Below, one piece after another: positions 46,938 to 55,996 of a DNA stretch of 64,000 nt. This stretch comes from Cyclobacteriaceae bacterium (lineage in GTDB: Bacteria > Bacteroidota > Bacteroidia > Cytophagales > Cyclobacteriaceae). The DNA lies in contig JAFIEW010000004.1 in assembly GCA_020832375.1 (NCBI GenBank), positions 1 through 64,000 of the forward strand, in the 5' to 3' direction. The first letter of the stretch is position 1; each line of letters opens with the position of its first letter. The notes beneath the pieces were generated by a model, which was not told where the DNA came from, did not search any database, and worked only from the letters and a program-made list of their open reading frames with translations. The translations under genes and the position numbers were made by a program.

Positions 46938-49772
46938 ATGAAATTCAAGCTACTAACCATTTGTTTATTCTTGCTTATTGGTTTTTTAACTTCTTGCGGA
47001 AGCGCTCGCTACTCTAAGCTGATTGAGAAAGGAAAATACAATAAAGCTGCGACTAAGATCAATAAAAAATTAGAAAAAGACCCTGATGATGTTGAGCTTA
47101 ATTTAATGAAGTCCGAGCTATTGGCTATTAGGGACTATAGAAAATACGATATTCAGTCCTCTTATGAATATTATCTTCATGCTTATGAGCAATATAAATC
47201 TCTTAAGGATGAGAAGTCTTACGATAAGCTAGCCAAGAAAGAGATTACTGCCACTACTTTTGAGGTTTGGAATGATAGTATCACTGGCTTGGCCTTAGAA
47301 GATGCAAAGGCGATTCATCAAGTCAAGGCCTATCAGGATTACTTAGATACTTATCAAACTGCACCTGCTTCTTTTAGGAGTGAAGCGATAAGATTGCGAA
47401 ATCAAGTTGCATTTGAATCGGCTAAAAAGGAAAATACAATAGCTGCCTATCAGCGATTTGTTGACACCTATCCTAATGCAACGGAAGTTCCCGAAGCCAA
47501 ACAACTGAGAAATGCACTAGCTTTTGATCAAGCTAAGCAAAAAGATACGATTGCTGCCTATGAGGCATTCATTAAAAAATATCCTGAAGCGAAAGAGCTT
47601 ACTCAAGCACAAAGTAGAATTCACGAAATCGCTTTTGATGATGCTAAGAAAGCTGGCACGGCTGACGCCTATAAAGCATTTATTAAAAAATATCCAAATA
47701 GTGCGCAGTATCAACAGGCTTTTAGTTTAATGGAAAGAGCTCGATTTTTAGAAAATACCACAGCTGGAGAATGGATATCATATAAAAACTTTCGCCTTCA
47801 ATATCCAAATAATAGTTATGTGAGCGTCGCTGAAGACAGCATAATAGCCTTAGGGCGACAAAGTATGGATTTTGAGATCATTGATTATGCAATAATGAAT
47901 TTTAGTGGTAATCGACAAGAGGAAGCTGTTTCTATCGCATTCAATTATTATCATCAAGATGGTGAAATGAAGACTTTGGATCTTTTAGCTGAAAAATATG
48001 ATCAATATTTTTCTGATATGTTTAAGTTGCGCTTTGTTTCAGCTTTAGCAATGGCGCTAGAAGCCGATAAATTATCGCTTGAAAGTGGTTATACACCTGA
48101 GAAGAATGCCGCTTATATAAAATATGTGAAAAGTGCGGCTCCGAGAGATCGCGCATTTTTAGCTTTGCAACAGATGGCGTCCTATGTTTACAAAAATGAA
48201 AGTAGTGTAGCAGCGGCTGAATTTTTAGAAAATTATGAAGACTACTTTGAGGACAATCCCAAAAAACTAAAAAACCTCATCGCCATTTACCAAGCCGATG
48301 AAGAAAAGGTTCAATTGACCAAATTACCAGTAACCGTTAATTCAAAATCAGGATCGGAATATGTACCTGTGGTTTCTGCAAAAGAGGATTTACTATATTT
48401 TTGTGGACAAGATAGGGTCGACAATATTGGAGGCGAAGATATTTTTGTATCGCGCAATATAAGAGGTAGATGGCAAAAAGCTGGTATAGTTGAAGATTTA
48501 AGTGAGCGCTTTGGGAATGAAGCTCCCGAGCATTTATCTGTAGACGGTACTACCATGATACTGTTTAAGTCAGGAACCACGCATATTAGTGAGAAAACTG
48601 CGAGAGGATGGTCAACACCAGAGCTACTACCTCAAACTATCAACTCGGGCGACTGGCAAGCCGATGCGATGATTAGTTCTGACGGAAAGGCATTACTTTT
48701 TGCCTCCGTAAGACCTGATAACTACAACTTTCATATCAGATTGTCTCCCTATCACGGTTCATTCAATCATCAGTCTGATATTTATGTTAGTTTACTCAAT
48801 GAAGATGGGGAGTGGGGTGAACCAATGAATTTGGGGCCTACGATCAACACCATTTATGCAGATCGCTCACCATTTTTACATCCGGATATGAAAACGCTTT
48901 ATTTCAGTTCAAATGGACATGGCGGTATGGGAAACTTAGACGTGTTTATGTCGGTTCGCGAGGCTGACGACTGCTGGGACTGCTGGTCTGAACCAGTAAA
49001 CTTAGGTAAATCAATCAATAGTGCTGGCCCTGATTGGGGATACCGAATTACAACCGATGGTAAAAAGGCCTATTTTTCTAAGAGAGATGAAGTTGGAAAT
49101 AAAATCCATACCATAGAATTACCCGATCATTTAAGACCCGATTATGTTGCTTCTCTTACTGGTACACTTACTGATCAAAGTGGACAAATCGTCAGTGCGG
49201 CCATTCAATGGGAAGATTTGAATACTGGAGAGTTAATAGGTCAAGCTAAAAGTGACCCTACCACAGGAGGATACCATATTATTTTACCTATGGGAAAAAT
49301 TTATGGTTACTATGTGGATCATCCGGATTACTTTCCTTTATCGGGAAATTTAGACCTAAGAGGGAAAGACGAGGCGGTAATGGTAGAACAGCCTATTCAA
49401 TTGACCTCTTTCGATGAGATGATAGAGAATAAAATGCCCGTGCCAATTAACAATCTATTCTTTAAGTTTGCAGAGAGCGACCTACTGCCAGAATCACTAC
49501 CTGAATTACGAAGGGTAGCTAAGATCATTCAAGACTTAGATGTGGCAGTAGAAATCGGTGGACACACCGATAATATAGGAAGTAAAGAGAAAAATAAAGT
49601 ATTAAGTCTAGAGCGTGCGGAGTCTGTAAAAAATTACTTGATAGAGCAGGGATGTGATGAAGATTTCTTGCAAATAGAGGCTTACGGCATGGATAAACCC
49701 ATCGCTGATAATCGCACTGAAGCTGGCAGAGCTAAAAATAGAAGAGTAGAACTCAAGCTTTTGAAAGATTAA
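46938..49772 (+). CDS. OmpA-family lipoprotein with repeat region and PD40-like propeller
   Basis: 944 residues. The SPII signal ends FLTSCGSARYS (Cys near residue 20). Residues about 25-70 form a TPR-like helical start. Then come about four degenerate ~37-residue repeats with AYQRFVDTYPNATE, AYEAFIKKYPEAKE and AYKAFIKKYPNSAQ (about 170-260). A PD40/WD40-like beta-propeller follows (SKEDLLYFCGQDRVDNIGGEDIF, DADRSPFLHP.. TLYFSSNGHGGMGNLD). The C-terminal OmpA domain has IGGHTDNIGSKEKNKVLSLERA and GMDKPIADNRTEAGRAKNRRVEL, predicted to bind peptidoglycan. Similar Bacteroidota proteins are linked to envelope and T9SS function. No adjacent PorP-type partner is visible. Confidence 0.9.
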   Translation: MKFKLLTICLFLLIGFLTSCGSARYSKLIEKGKYNKAATKINKKLEKDPDDVELNLMKSELLAIRDYRKYDIQSSYEYYLHAYEQYKSLKDEKSYDKLAKKEITATTFEVWNDSITGLALEDAKAIHQVKAYQDYLDTYQTAPASFRSEAIRLRNQVAFESAKKENTIAAYQRFVDTYPNATEVPEAKQLRNALAFDQAKQKDTIAAYEAFIKKYPEAKELTQAQSRIHEIAFDDAKKAGTADAYKAFIKKYPNSAQYQQAFSLMERARFLENTTAGEWISYKNFRLQYPNNSYVSVAEDSIIALGRQSMDFEIIDYAIMNFSGNRQEEAVSIAFNYYHQDGEMKTLDLLAEKYDQYFSDMFKLRFVSALAMALEADKLSLESGYTPEKNAAYIKYVKSAAPRDRAFLALQQMASYVYKNESSVAAAEFLENYEDYFEDNPKKLKNLIAIYQADEEKVQLTKLPVTVNSKSGSEYVPVVSAKEDLLYFCGQDRVDNIGGEDIFVSRNIRGRWQKAGIVEDLSERFGNEAPEHLSVDGTTMILFKSGTTHISEKTARGWSTPELLPQTINSGDWQADAMISSDGKALLFASVRPDNYNFHIRLSPYHGSFNHQSDIYVSLLNEDGEWGEPMNLGPTINTIYADRSPFLHPDMKTLYFSSNGHGGMGNLDVFMSVREADDCWDCWSEPVNLGKSINSAGPDWGYRITTDGKKAYFSKRDEVGNKIHTIELPDHLRPDYVASLTGTLTDQSGQIVSAAIQWEDLNTGELIGQAKSDPTTGGYHIILPMGKIYGYYVDHPDYFPLSGNLDLRGKDEAVMVEQPIQLTSFDEMIENKMPVPINNLFFKFAESDLLPESLPELRRVAKIIQDLDVAVEIGGHTDNIGSKEKNKVLSLERAESVKNYLIEQGCDEDFLQIEAYGMDKPIADNRTEAGRAKNRRVELKLLKD

Positions 49773-49782
49773 AAGCTTGAGT
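49751..49782 (+). terminator. Long perfect stem-loop over the stop codon of the OmpA/PD40 gene
   Basis: ACTCAAGCTTTT and AAAAGCTTGAGT pair perfectly over 12 bp with an 8-nt loop. The stem contains the last codons and the stop codon overlaps its right arm start. A T-tract is absent, so terminator function is uncertain. Confidence 0.5.
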
Positions 49783-49838
49783 CCTAAATGGCTTTTGAAG
49801 AGGAGAAAGGAACTATAAAAGCTGACCTTCGACTGAAA

Positions 49839-50777
49839 TCAAAGGGTTTGAGCTTCCTTTACTCGGTTGGGGTAGTCTGTGATGATACCATCTACACCCC
49901 AGCTCAATACTTTTGCAATGGATTTGGGTTTATTGACCGTCCAAGGTATTACGCGCATACCTTTGGCTTGCAGTTGAGTTACATCCTCAGCGGTAATTTG
50001 CTCATAATATGGACTGTAAATTTCTGGCTGAAAGCTCAATTTCTTAAGGTTCTCTTCTACCGTATCCTTCCCATAGAAAAGGGCAGCAAGCTCATATTCA
50101 GGATGTTTCTTACGGATTTCTTCAAGTATGCGCATATCAAAAGACTGAAAGTTGAGATCATCGGCTTTCAGATATTCTTGAACTACAGCCACCACTAGCT
50201 GCACATACTCTTGCGGCTCAGGATGATAGATATTATCATATTCGGGTAGGGATTTTAATTCAATATTATACTTGATGTCCGGACAATCATGCTTAGCGCA
50301 GTAAGCAGCTACAGCTTCAAATACCTCTGAAAGTAAAGGTTTATGTACTTTTTGCAGAATTTGCTCAGGAAAACCATCATGAGGCTTGCTGCCGCAGTCA
50401 TATTGTTGTACTTCTTCTAGCGTCATTTCAAAAATATTGATCTTCAGCTCATCCTCTTTGGCTATTTCATTATTCTGTGGATCGAGGCAAAAAGTAGCAT
50501 TCATATAGGGATCGTGAGATACAAGCACTTTGCGATCTTTGGTGATGACCAAATCCAGTTCAAGCACATCAGCACCAAGTTCTATGGCTTTGATAAATCC
50601 TGGAATGCTATTTTCAGGCATCAAGCCACGTGCTCCTCGATGTCCGTGGAGCTCTACTTTTGTCAATTCACTTTCCATTGTTTCAGGGGTGCTTTCAGTA
50701 CTTTCTTGATTTTTGCTCGGTTCGCAAGCCCAAAGAATTAGTCCTAACCCAAGACTAAAAAGACTAAGTTTTTTCAT
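49839..50777 (-). CDS. Glycerophosphodiester phosphodiesterase family lipoprotein
   Basis: 312 residues. SPII signal with lipobox (LILWACEPSKN, Cys near residue 18). The GDPD motif is clear: HGHRGARGLMPENSIPGF (catalytic HR, near residue 45), GADVLELDLVITKDRKVLVSHDP (Glu, Asp, His ligands) and a C-terminal VDGIITDYPNR. It would hydrolyse glycerophosphodiesters to glycerol-3-phosphate and an alcohol at the cell envelope. It is convergent with the OmpA gene, with only 66 bp between the stops. Confidence 0.92.
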   Translation of the reverse strand: MKKLSLFSLGLGLILWACEPSKNQESTESTPETMESELTKVELHGHRGARGLMPENSIPGFIKAIELGADVLELDLVITKDRKVLVSHDPYMNATFCLDPQNNEIAKEDELKINIFEMTLEEVQQYDCGSKPHDGFPEQILQKVHKPLLSEVFEAVAAYCAKHDCPDIKYNIELKSLPEYDNIYHPEPQEYVQLVVAVVQEYLKADDLNFQSFDMRILEEIRKKHPEYELAALFYGKDTVEENLKKLSFQPEIYSPYYEQITAEDVTQLQAKGMRVIPWTVNKPKSIAKVLSWGVDGIITDYPNRVKEAQTL

Positions 50778-50859
50778 GTTGCGGTTTTTAGATGTTTATG
50801 TTTTGCGTGCGATGAGCAACTATCGACAGCCTACTGCCAAATGTGAGCATCGCTAATTT

Positions 50860-51849
50860 TTAATATGGAACTCTTACCCTTAAGAACTCGTGGCTTTTTT
50901 CTAAAACGGATTCCCAATCGTTGGATCTAAATTCTGAACCGATCACATGATTGCCTGTTTCAGGGAGTGCGTACTTTTCTTTATCACTACTAGCCAGCAA
51001 AGGAAACATCTGTAGCATAGCGGCCACAGAAACTACTTTATCTTGCTCTTCTTCATTTTTGTAATAATAAAGCAAGAGTACTGGGCAGTCTATTTTTTTG
51101 TATACTTCTTCTCGCGCTAGTGCATTGACCACCGTTTTGAGTGCTGGTAATCCATTGATGTGATATTTAGTATACCAAAACTGTTCATGCTCGTCACTTT
51201 CTGAAGGAAATTCGATGTAGTCAGAGCCTACTACGGATCTGATTATGTTTGTTGACCATGGGTAATCAAAAAGTACACTTTCTGACACTGCAAAATCAAT
51301 CAAAGGAGAGTAAAGCAATAAGTGACTGATCAATGGATCTTGGGCTGCAAGTCCCATTCCTAGTAAGCCTCCAGTTGATGTGCCAATTACAATAACACTA
51401 TCACCCAGTTGCTTGGCTATCTCTAATGCCTCTTTGGTCGATTGCCACAATCCTGTGGAAGTTAGGCTTTCAAAGGCATTTACATCATCTCTACCATGGG
51501 CTCTTAGCCGGCTTAGATAAAGGTTTGCTCCAAGAGAATCAGCTAAAGCGCGGTGAACAGGCTCGCCTTCACCCCATGAAGAGGAGAATCCATGAAGATA
51601 TAAAATGCTATAGGGTGTTTTTGTTCGAAGTGTATCGTCTTGCCAGATGATTCTACTTTCGTTGTCGTTTTTTATCGGAGCTTCATTTTCATTGAGCTGC
51701 TGATTAAAATCTTCGAGGGCATCAGTATCGTCAAACTGAAGTGATAAGGGCTCCCCTAGATTCAAAGGCTCTGGCCGAGGCCCCATCAAAAAGACAATAA
51801 AAAATACGGTTAACAATAAGATGAGTGCGCCTAATATTTTCTTGATCAT
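50860..51849 (-). CDS. Alpha/beta hydrolase, membrane-anchored
   Basis: 329 residues with an N-terminal hydrophobic segment (ILGALILLLTVFFIVFLMG, signal anchor or signal peptide). The alpha/beta-hydrolase pattern is YLHGFSSSWGEGEPVHRA (oxyanion region, HG), VIVIGTSTGGLLGMGLA (nucleophile elbow with Ser, near residue 163) and NHVIGSEF at the C-terminus (catalytic His). A serine-lipase or esterase-type activity is likely; substrate unknown. Same strand as the phosphodiesterase; the 82-bp gap includes a weak copy of the recurring GGAATGAG-type motif. Confidence 0.83.
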   Translation of the reverse strand: MIKKILGALILLLTVFFIVFLMGPRPEPLNLGEPLSLQFDDTDALEDFNQQLNENEAPIKNDNESRIIWQDDTLRTKTPYSILYLHGFSSSWGEGEPVHRALADSLGANLYLSRLRAHGRDDVNAFESLTSTGLWQSTKEALEIAKQLGDSVIVIGTSTGGLLGMGLAAQDPLISHLLLYSPLIDFAVSESVLFDYPWSTNIIRSVVGSDYIEFPSESDEHEQFWYTKYHINGLPALKTVVNALAREEVYKKIDCPVLLLYYYKNEEEQDKVVSVAAMLQMFPLLASSDKEKYALPETGNHVIGSEFRSNDWESVLEKSHEFLRVRVPY

Positions 51850-52209
51850 GTTTAGTAAGTGGTTTGTTCTTTTTTATGGACATTTATCAATGTAAATCTA
51901 AAATATATTTTGCGAAAGTACTCCCAACTTAACGAAAGATTAACAGTAGGTCCATTCTTCCTCATTCCACGTAAAGAATAGTAACTATTCGATGATTTTC
52001 ACTTTGGAAGAGCTGATATATAAGCCTTTAGCAGTTTTGTTTGGCCAAATTTAATTTTGGTATATATGAAAAGTGTTAATAATAAGCCTCCGTAGTAATG
52101 GTGTTTATGTTTTTATGCTCTTATGTGACAAAAGTCATAAAGGAAAATTAAAATTTGATGTAACTTTTTAAATATTATTACCAAGGAACTCTAATCACAC
52201 ATCTAACTT
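51850..52209. other. Divergent intergenic region before the SQR-like gene
   Basis: 360 bp between divergent genes, rich in A+T. It contains the motif copy CCTCATTCCACGTAAAG (51960-51976, reverse). No ORF, repeat or RNA gene is visible. Promoters of both flanking genes should lie here. Confidence 0.4.
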
Positions 52210-53472
52210 ATGAACAATTATCAAGTAGTTATTATTGGGGCTGGTACGGGCGGTATTACCGTAGCGGCGCAATTGAAGAAAAAAGATAAAAATTTATCAA
52301 TCGCAATAGTAGATCCAGCGGAGTATCATTATTATCAGCCTGCTTGGACTTTAGTAGGTGCTGGTACTTTTAAATATGAAGATACTATGCGACCAATGAA
52401 GGATTATATCCCTAAAGGCGTAGATTGGATTCAAGATAAGGCTTCAGGAGTTGATCCTGAAAATAATGAATTAAAGACTGAAAAGAGCGGCTCATTGCAT
52501 TATGAGTATTTAGTAGTGGCGCCAGGTTTGGTTTATGATCTGGATTTATTGCCAGGACTTAAGGAGTCTTTAGGTAAAGGGGTAGTTTGTAGTAACTATA
52601 CCGATCCTGAGCACACTTGGGAAGTTATAAAAAATTTCAAAGGAGGTAATGCTATCTTTACTCAGCCTACCACGCCCATCAAATGCGGTGGAGCACCTCA
52701 AAAAATCATGTATCTTGCAGAAGAGCATTTCAGAAAAAGTAAGGTGAGAGACAATACCAACGTAGTATTTGCCACCCCTGGATCGGTGATTTTTGGGGTA
52801 AAAGAATTCGCTCGTACCTTGACTAAAATTGTCAACGAGCGCGATATCCTACTAAAGCTTTACTACGCACCTACTCGCATAGACCACGAAAAGCAGGTGA
52901 TTTATTTTCACTACTCCAAACCAGGAGAAAATGCCTGCATCGTAACTGAAGACAATAAAATCAATGAGAATATCGTCGGCGAATCGGAAATTGCAGTGCC
53001 TTATGATATGTTGCACTTAGCACCGCCGCAGACTGCACCACAGTTTATTAAAGATTCAGTGCTTTGTCTCGACGAAGGGCCTTCAAAGGGTTGGGTTGAT
53101 GTAGATATTAATACTTTAAGACACCTTCGCTTTGACAATATCTTTGCACTTGGAGATGTGGCAGCTTTGCCTACCGCCAAAACGGGTGCTGCCATACGTA
53201 AACAAGCACCAGTAGTCACAGATAACATCTTGCATCTAATCAAAGAAAAGCAAATGGGTAAAAAGGAGTACAATGGCTATTCTTCTTGTCCTTTAGTAAC
53301 AGGCTACAGTAAAATGATACTTGCAGAGTTCAAGTATGATAATGTAAGAGATAGTGATCCTTTAATTTCTACCTTTATAGACACAACAAAAGAGCAACGA
53401 AGCATGTTTTTGCTGAAGAAATACGGATTACCTTATATGTATTGGAATCTGATGCTGAGAGGCAATGCCTAA
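52210..53472 (+). CDS. Sulfide:quinone oxidoreductase-like FAD flavoprotein
   Basis: 420 residues. N-terminal FAD motif VVIIGAGTGGITVAAQL (GxGxxG, residues 5-21), then EYHYYQPAWTLVGAG, typical for SQR and related type II flavoproteins, and a second FAD motif IFALGDVAALPTAKTGAAIR (near residue 313). Two family cysteines are visible: PIKCGGAPQK (near residue 158) and YSSCPLVTGY (near residue 358), compatible with SQRDL-type enzymes. It is expected on the inner membrane, oxidising sulfide (or a persulfide) and passing electrons to quinone. No rhodanese or persulfide dioxygenase is adjacent. Confidence 0.85.
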   Translation: MNNYQVVIIGAGTGGITVAAQLKKKDKNLSIAIVDPAEYHYYQPAWTLVGAGTFKYEDTMRPMKDYIPKGVDWIQDKASGVDPENNELKTEKSGSLHYEYLVVAPGLVYDLDLLPGLKESLGKGVVCSNYTDPEHTWEVIKNFKGGNAIFTQPTTPIKCGGAPQKIMYLAEEHFRKSKVRDNTNVVFATPGSVIFGVKEFARTLTKIVNERDILLKLYYAPTRIDHEKQVIYFHYSKPGENACIVTEDNKINENIVGESEIAVPYDMLHLAPPQTAPQFIKDSVLCLDEGPSKGWVDVDINTLRHLRFDNIFALGDVAALPTAKTGAAIRKQAPVVTDNILHLIKEKQMGKKEYNGYSSCPLVTGYSKMILAEFKYDNVRDSDPLISTFIDTTKEQRSMFLLKKYGLPYMYWNLMLRGNA

Positions 53473-53514
53473 TTTCTACCTTCAAGCCTATCTTTAAATG
53501 CTTGAAAACACTGG

Positions 53515-53544
53515 GAGCAAGTCGATATCGGCTTGCTTTTTTTG
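53515..53544 (+). terminator. Rho-independent terminator of the SQR-like gene
   Basis: AGCAAG and CTTGCT form the stem, extended by TCGATATCGG, followed by TTTTTTT. It lies 43 bp after the stop codon. Confidence 0.8.
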
Positions 53545-53560
53545 TGTTTCTTATAATTTA

Positions 53561-53768
53561 TTATGCTTATCCTCATAACTACATCAATAGATATTTGCAT
53601 TGAAAAGAAACAGCTTGATACTTTGATCCGCCCTTTCAAGGCTCAGTCATACTGTCTATTTCTCACAGGGCTTCACCCTGTGCTTTGCTTTATAGCGCCT
53701 TCAGCGCTTTTAAAACACAGTACTTCCTTTGAAATTTAAGATGCAAACAAGCGGTTATGCATATAATT
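53561..53768. repeat. Repeat family C, uninterrupted copy
   Basis: TTATGCTTATCC at the left and GCGGTTATGCATATAA at the right are inverted. Between them lie ACATCAAT, ATTGAAAAGAAACAG, CAGGGCTTCACCCTG, TAGCGCCTTCAGCGC and ACTTCCTTTGAAA, as in 14061-14430. At the position of the family B insert there is a single TTGAA. Confidence 0.68.
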
Positions 53769-53822
53769 TATAGTCAGAAACTTCCATTTAGACCCTCATT
53801 CCAACTTAAAAAGCATATAGAT

Positions 53823-55217
53823 CTAGTCTTTTATGTAGAAAGGGGGTCTTTTTTTGAATTCGCGGAGCTCAACAATTTGATCTTCCCAACCTTTAATCAA
53901 GCCTTCTGCATCATAAATAAGGTCGATGTCGGCACGCGTAATTTCGTGATGCAGCCAAAGCTTGCTCTCAAAGTCATTTTTTCTATTCATATGGCCTTTG
54001 ATGATGCGTTGGTGCATGTAAGCGGGTGCTAAAAGGCCATGCCTCATTTCAGGAAGAATTTCTACAGTAGAAAGAATGGTTTTTCCTTGAAAGGAGCTTT
54101 CGCCATATTTTTTATTTTTAAGGTGGGATGAGGTATTCATCCAATTTGACTCATTGAAGGAAGTGGCTTGATAGAAGATAACTGTTGCCAAAAGCAACAA
54201 AAAGTATATTTCTGCCCATAGCGATTTGCGCATTAACAAAAATGCATGAGTGCCTAAATAGGCCGCAACAGGTAGGAAAACCAGTAAATTACTATAAGTA
54301 CGATCAGGTATAGCCACAATAACGATCAAAGCCACCAAGCCATACATAAGGCTGAGACGGGTATGATTATTTTGATAATTTTTAAATCTTAAAAAGCCAT
54401 TATACTTAAGGAAGCCAAAAATGGCTAGTATAGCCATAGGGATAGACAGGTAAATGATTTTTTGATAAGGGATAGCTTGCATGCTTTCTATCCACAAATT
54501 TTTGAAAATGAAATAATAGAAAAATTCATTGATGTTGCCCTTGTAAAGGAAGATCATGATTCCCAAAAAGAAAGGTAGAAGCATACCGATGATGAGTAGT
54601 ATATATTTTCGTCCCGAAATGCTTCCAAATATCAGGTAGTAAATGATGGTGGGTATGATAAAAAAAGCATAGTATACATGCGCCAAGCTGGCGATTCCTA
54701 AAAATAAACCGCCATATAAAAGGGTGTCCTCGCCAGACTTTTGAAATTGTATACGCTTAAAGTTTTGCTGCCAATGCAATAGAAAAAAAGGCATACCGAT
54801 AAGAAGTGGATGCAAAGAGTAAAAATCAAAGTGCATGCTTCCTAAAACTATAAAGATTAAACCGGGTATATAAGTTACTTCTGAAAAGCTTTTATACTCT
54901 TGGGTGATGCGGACAAATAGGAAGGTACTAATGGCAAAAAGAATAAACGATAGGATGTGATGGCCTACATAGGTGTTCATTCCAAGCCAATCTAATGCAT
55001 AAAAGTAGCTGCCACTAAGAGGGCCCAAGGTAGTATGGATATCACCATAGAGATCAAAGGACTGATTCATCTGATAACCAACCGACTTATGCTGAAGTTG
55101 TAGTACAGAACTGTGTTGATCTACACCGCCCCAATAAAAGGGTAAGCGCATCAGCAGTAGCAACACAAGAAGTGCTAAAAAGCGTAGTGGATCGTTGATT
55201 TTAAAAAAAGTCAGCAA
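53823..55217 (-). CDS. Multi-pass membrane protein, glycosyltransferase family 39-like
   Basis: 464 residues with about 10 hydrophobic segments, for example FLALLVLLLLMRLPFYW, TYIPGLIFIVLGSMHF and YILLIIGMLLPFFLGIMIFL. The N-terminal loop after the first helix and the clustered helices resemble dolichyl-phosphate-mannose-type glycosyltransferases and their relatives, but a DxD or ExD motif is not clear, so this is a fold-level guess. It is inner membrane located, possibly acting on a lipid-linked sugar. Opposite in direction to its neighbours, with a 300-bp 5' gap. Confidence 0.6.
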   Translation of the reverse strand: MLTFFKINDPLRFLALLVLLLLMRLPFYWGGVDQHSSVLQLQHKSVGYQMNQSFDLYGDIHTTLGPLSGSYFYALDWLGMNTYVGHHILSFILFAISTFLFVRITQEYKSFSEVTYIPGLIFIVLGSMHFDFYSLHPLLIGMPFFLLHWQQNFKRIQFQKSGEDTLLYGGLFLGIASLAHVYYAFFIIPTIIYYLIFGSISGRKYILLIIGMLLPFFLGIMIFLYKGNINEFFYYFIFKNLWIESMQAIPYQKIIYLSIPMAILAIFGFLKYNGFLRFKNYQNNHTRLSLMYGLVALIVIVAIPDRTYSNLLVFLPVAAYLGTHAFLLMRKSLWAEIYFLLLLATVIFYQATSFNESNWMNTSSHLKNKKYGESSFQGKTILSTVEILPEMRHGLLAPAYMHQRIIKGHMNRKNDFESKLWLHHEITRADIDLIYDAEGLIKGWEDQIVELREFKKRPPFYIKD

Positions 55218-55517
55218 AACGGTATATTTTGATTAGTTTTGTAGCTAATCAACAAAAATAGAGAATGCCTTTGAGATTAACGAGATTGATAGCAAAAATA
55301 AAAGGCCGAAAATACGAACTTAAGCATAGCTGATTAATCTTATTTCAGCATGCGAGATTAGTTTTGGTATTTTTAACAAAAGGCTCCTAATGATGAGGAT
55401 TAAAGAAGCCAGAATCGAAAGAGCTGAACTTTTTAGAGAATAAATGAGAACTCAACAAAAACGGTTGATTTCTTTTGGTGTGGAGGATGATGATTTTAAA
55501 AATTGTGAATAAGTAAT
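55218..55517. other. Intergenic stretch before rbfA
   Basis: About 300 bp. It has TAGTTTTG boxes (near 55237 and 55363) matching TAnnTTTG. No ORF of useful length and no repeat. Confidence 0.35.
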
Positions 55518-55898
55518 ATGCAAAGTACAAGACAACTGAAAGTAGCGGGATTAATTCAACAAGATTTAGCTGACATTTTTCAAAAGGATTCAGCTGATTG
55601 GGTAGGGAGTAATGTATTAGTTACGGTGACACGAGTGGAGGTATCACCTGATTTAGGTGTTGCTAAGGTGCATCTAAGCTTCTTGCTGCAGAAAAACGGT
55701 GAAGAATTACTCGAGCGCATAGAGGAGAAAAATGGATTGATCAGAAAAAAGCTAGGAAATAAAATCGGAAAGCAAGTACGAATCATTCCTGAACTAAGGT
55801 TTTTTCTTGACGAGACAGCGGAGTACGCTCAGCGAATGGATAAGATCATATCCGATCTAAACATTCCAAAGGAAGACGATGACAAAAAAGACGATTAA
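55518..55898 (+). CDS. rbfA: Ribosome-binding factor A
   Basis: 126 residues, close to the usual RbfA length. The pattern STRQLKVAGLIQQDLADIF.. VTRVEVSPDLGVAKVHLSFL, IRKKLGNKIGKQVRIIPELRFFLDE is typical of the KH-like RbfA fold. It binds the 30S subunit during 16S rRNA 5'-end maturation and cold adaptation. The LolC/E-like permease gene follows 98 bp downstream on the same strand, an arrangement I recall from many Bacteroidota genomes. Confidence 0.93.
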   Translation: MQSTRQLKVAGLIQQDLADIFQKDSADWVGSNVLVTVTRVEVSPDLGVAKVHLSFLLQKNGEELLERIEEKNGLIRKKLGNKIGKQVRIIPELRFFLDETAEYAQRMDKIISDLNIPKEDDDKKDD

Positions 55899-55996
55899 AA
55901 AGGCTTAGGTGATCTAATAATTTTAGTCTTCTCAGTTTTAGGTCATTTATCAAGTATAATAATTTTAGAACAACCACCTATCACCTTTTATAAGCA

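Noticed and set aside
49788-50198. 136-residue plus-strand ORF overlapping the GDPD gene
   Set aside because: It lies mostly antisense to a clear GDPD gene and has no motif of its own.
53757-54032. 91-residue plus-strand ORF at the 3' end of the membrane protein gene
   Set aside because: Antisense to the real coding region and starting inside repeat C; no support.
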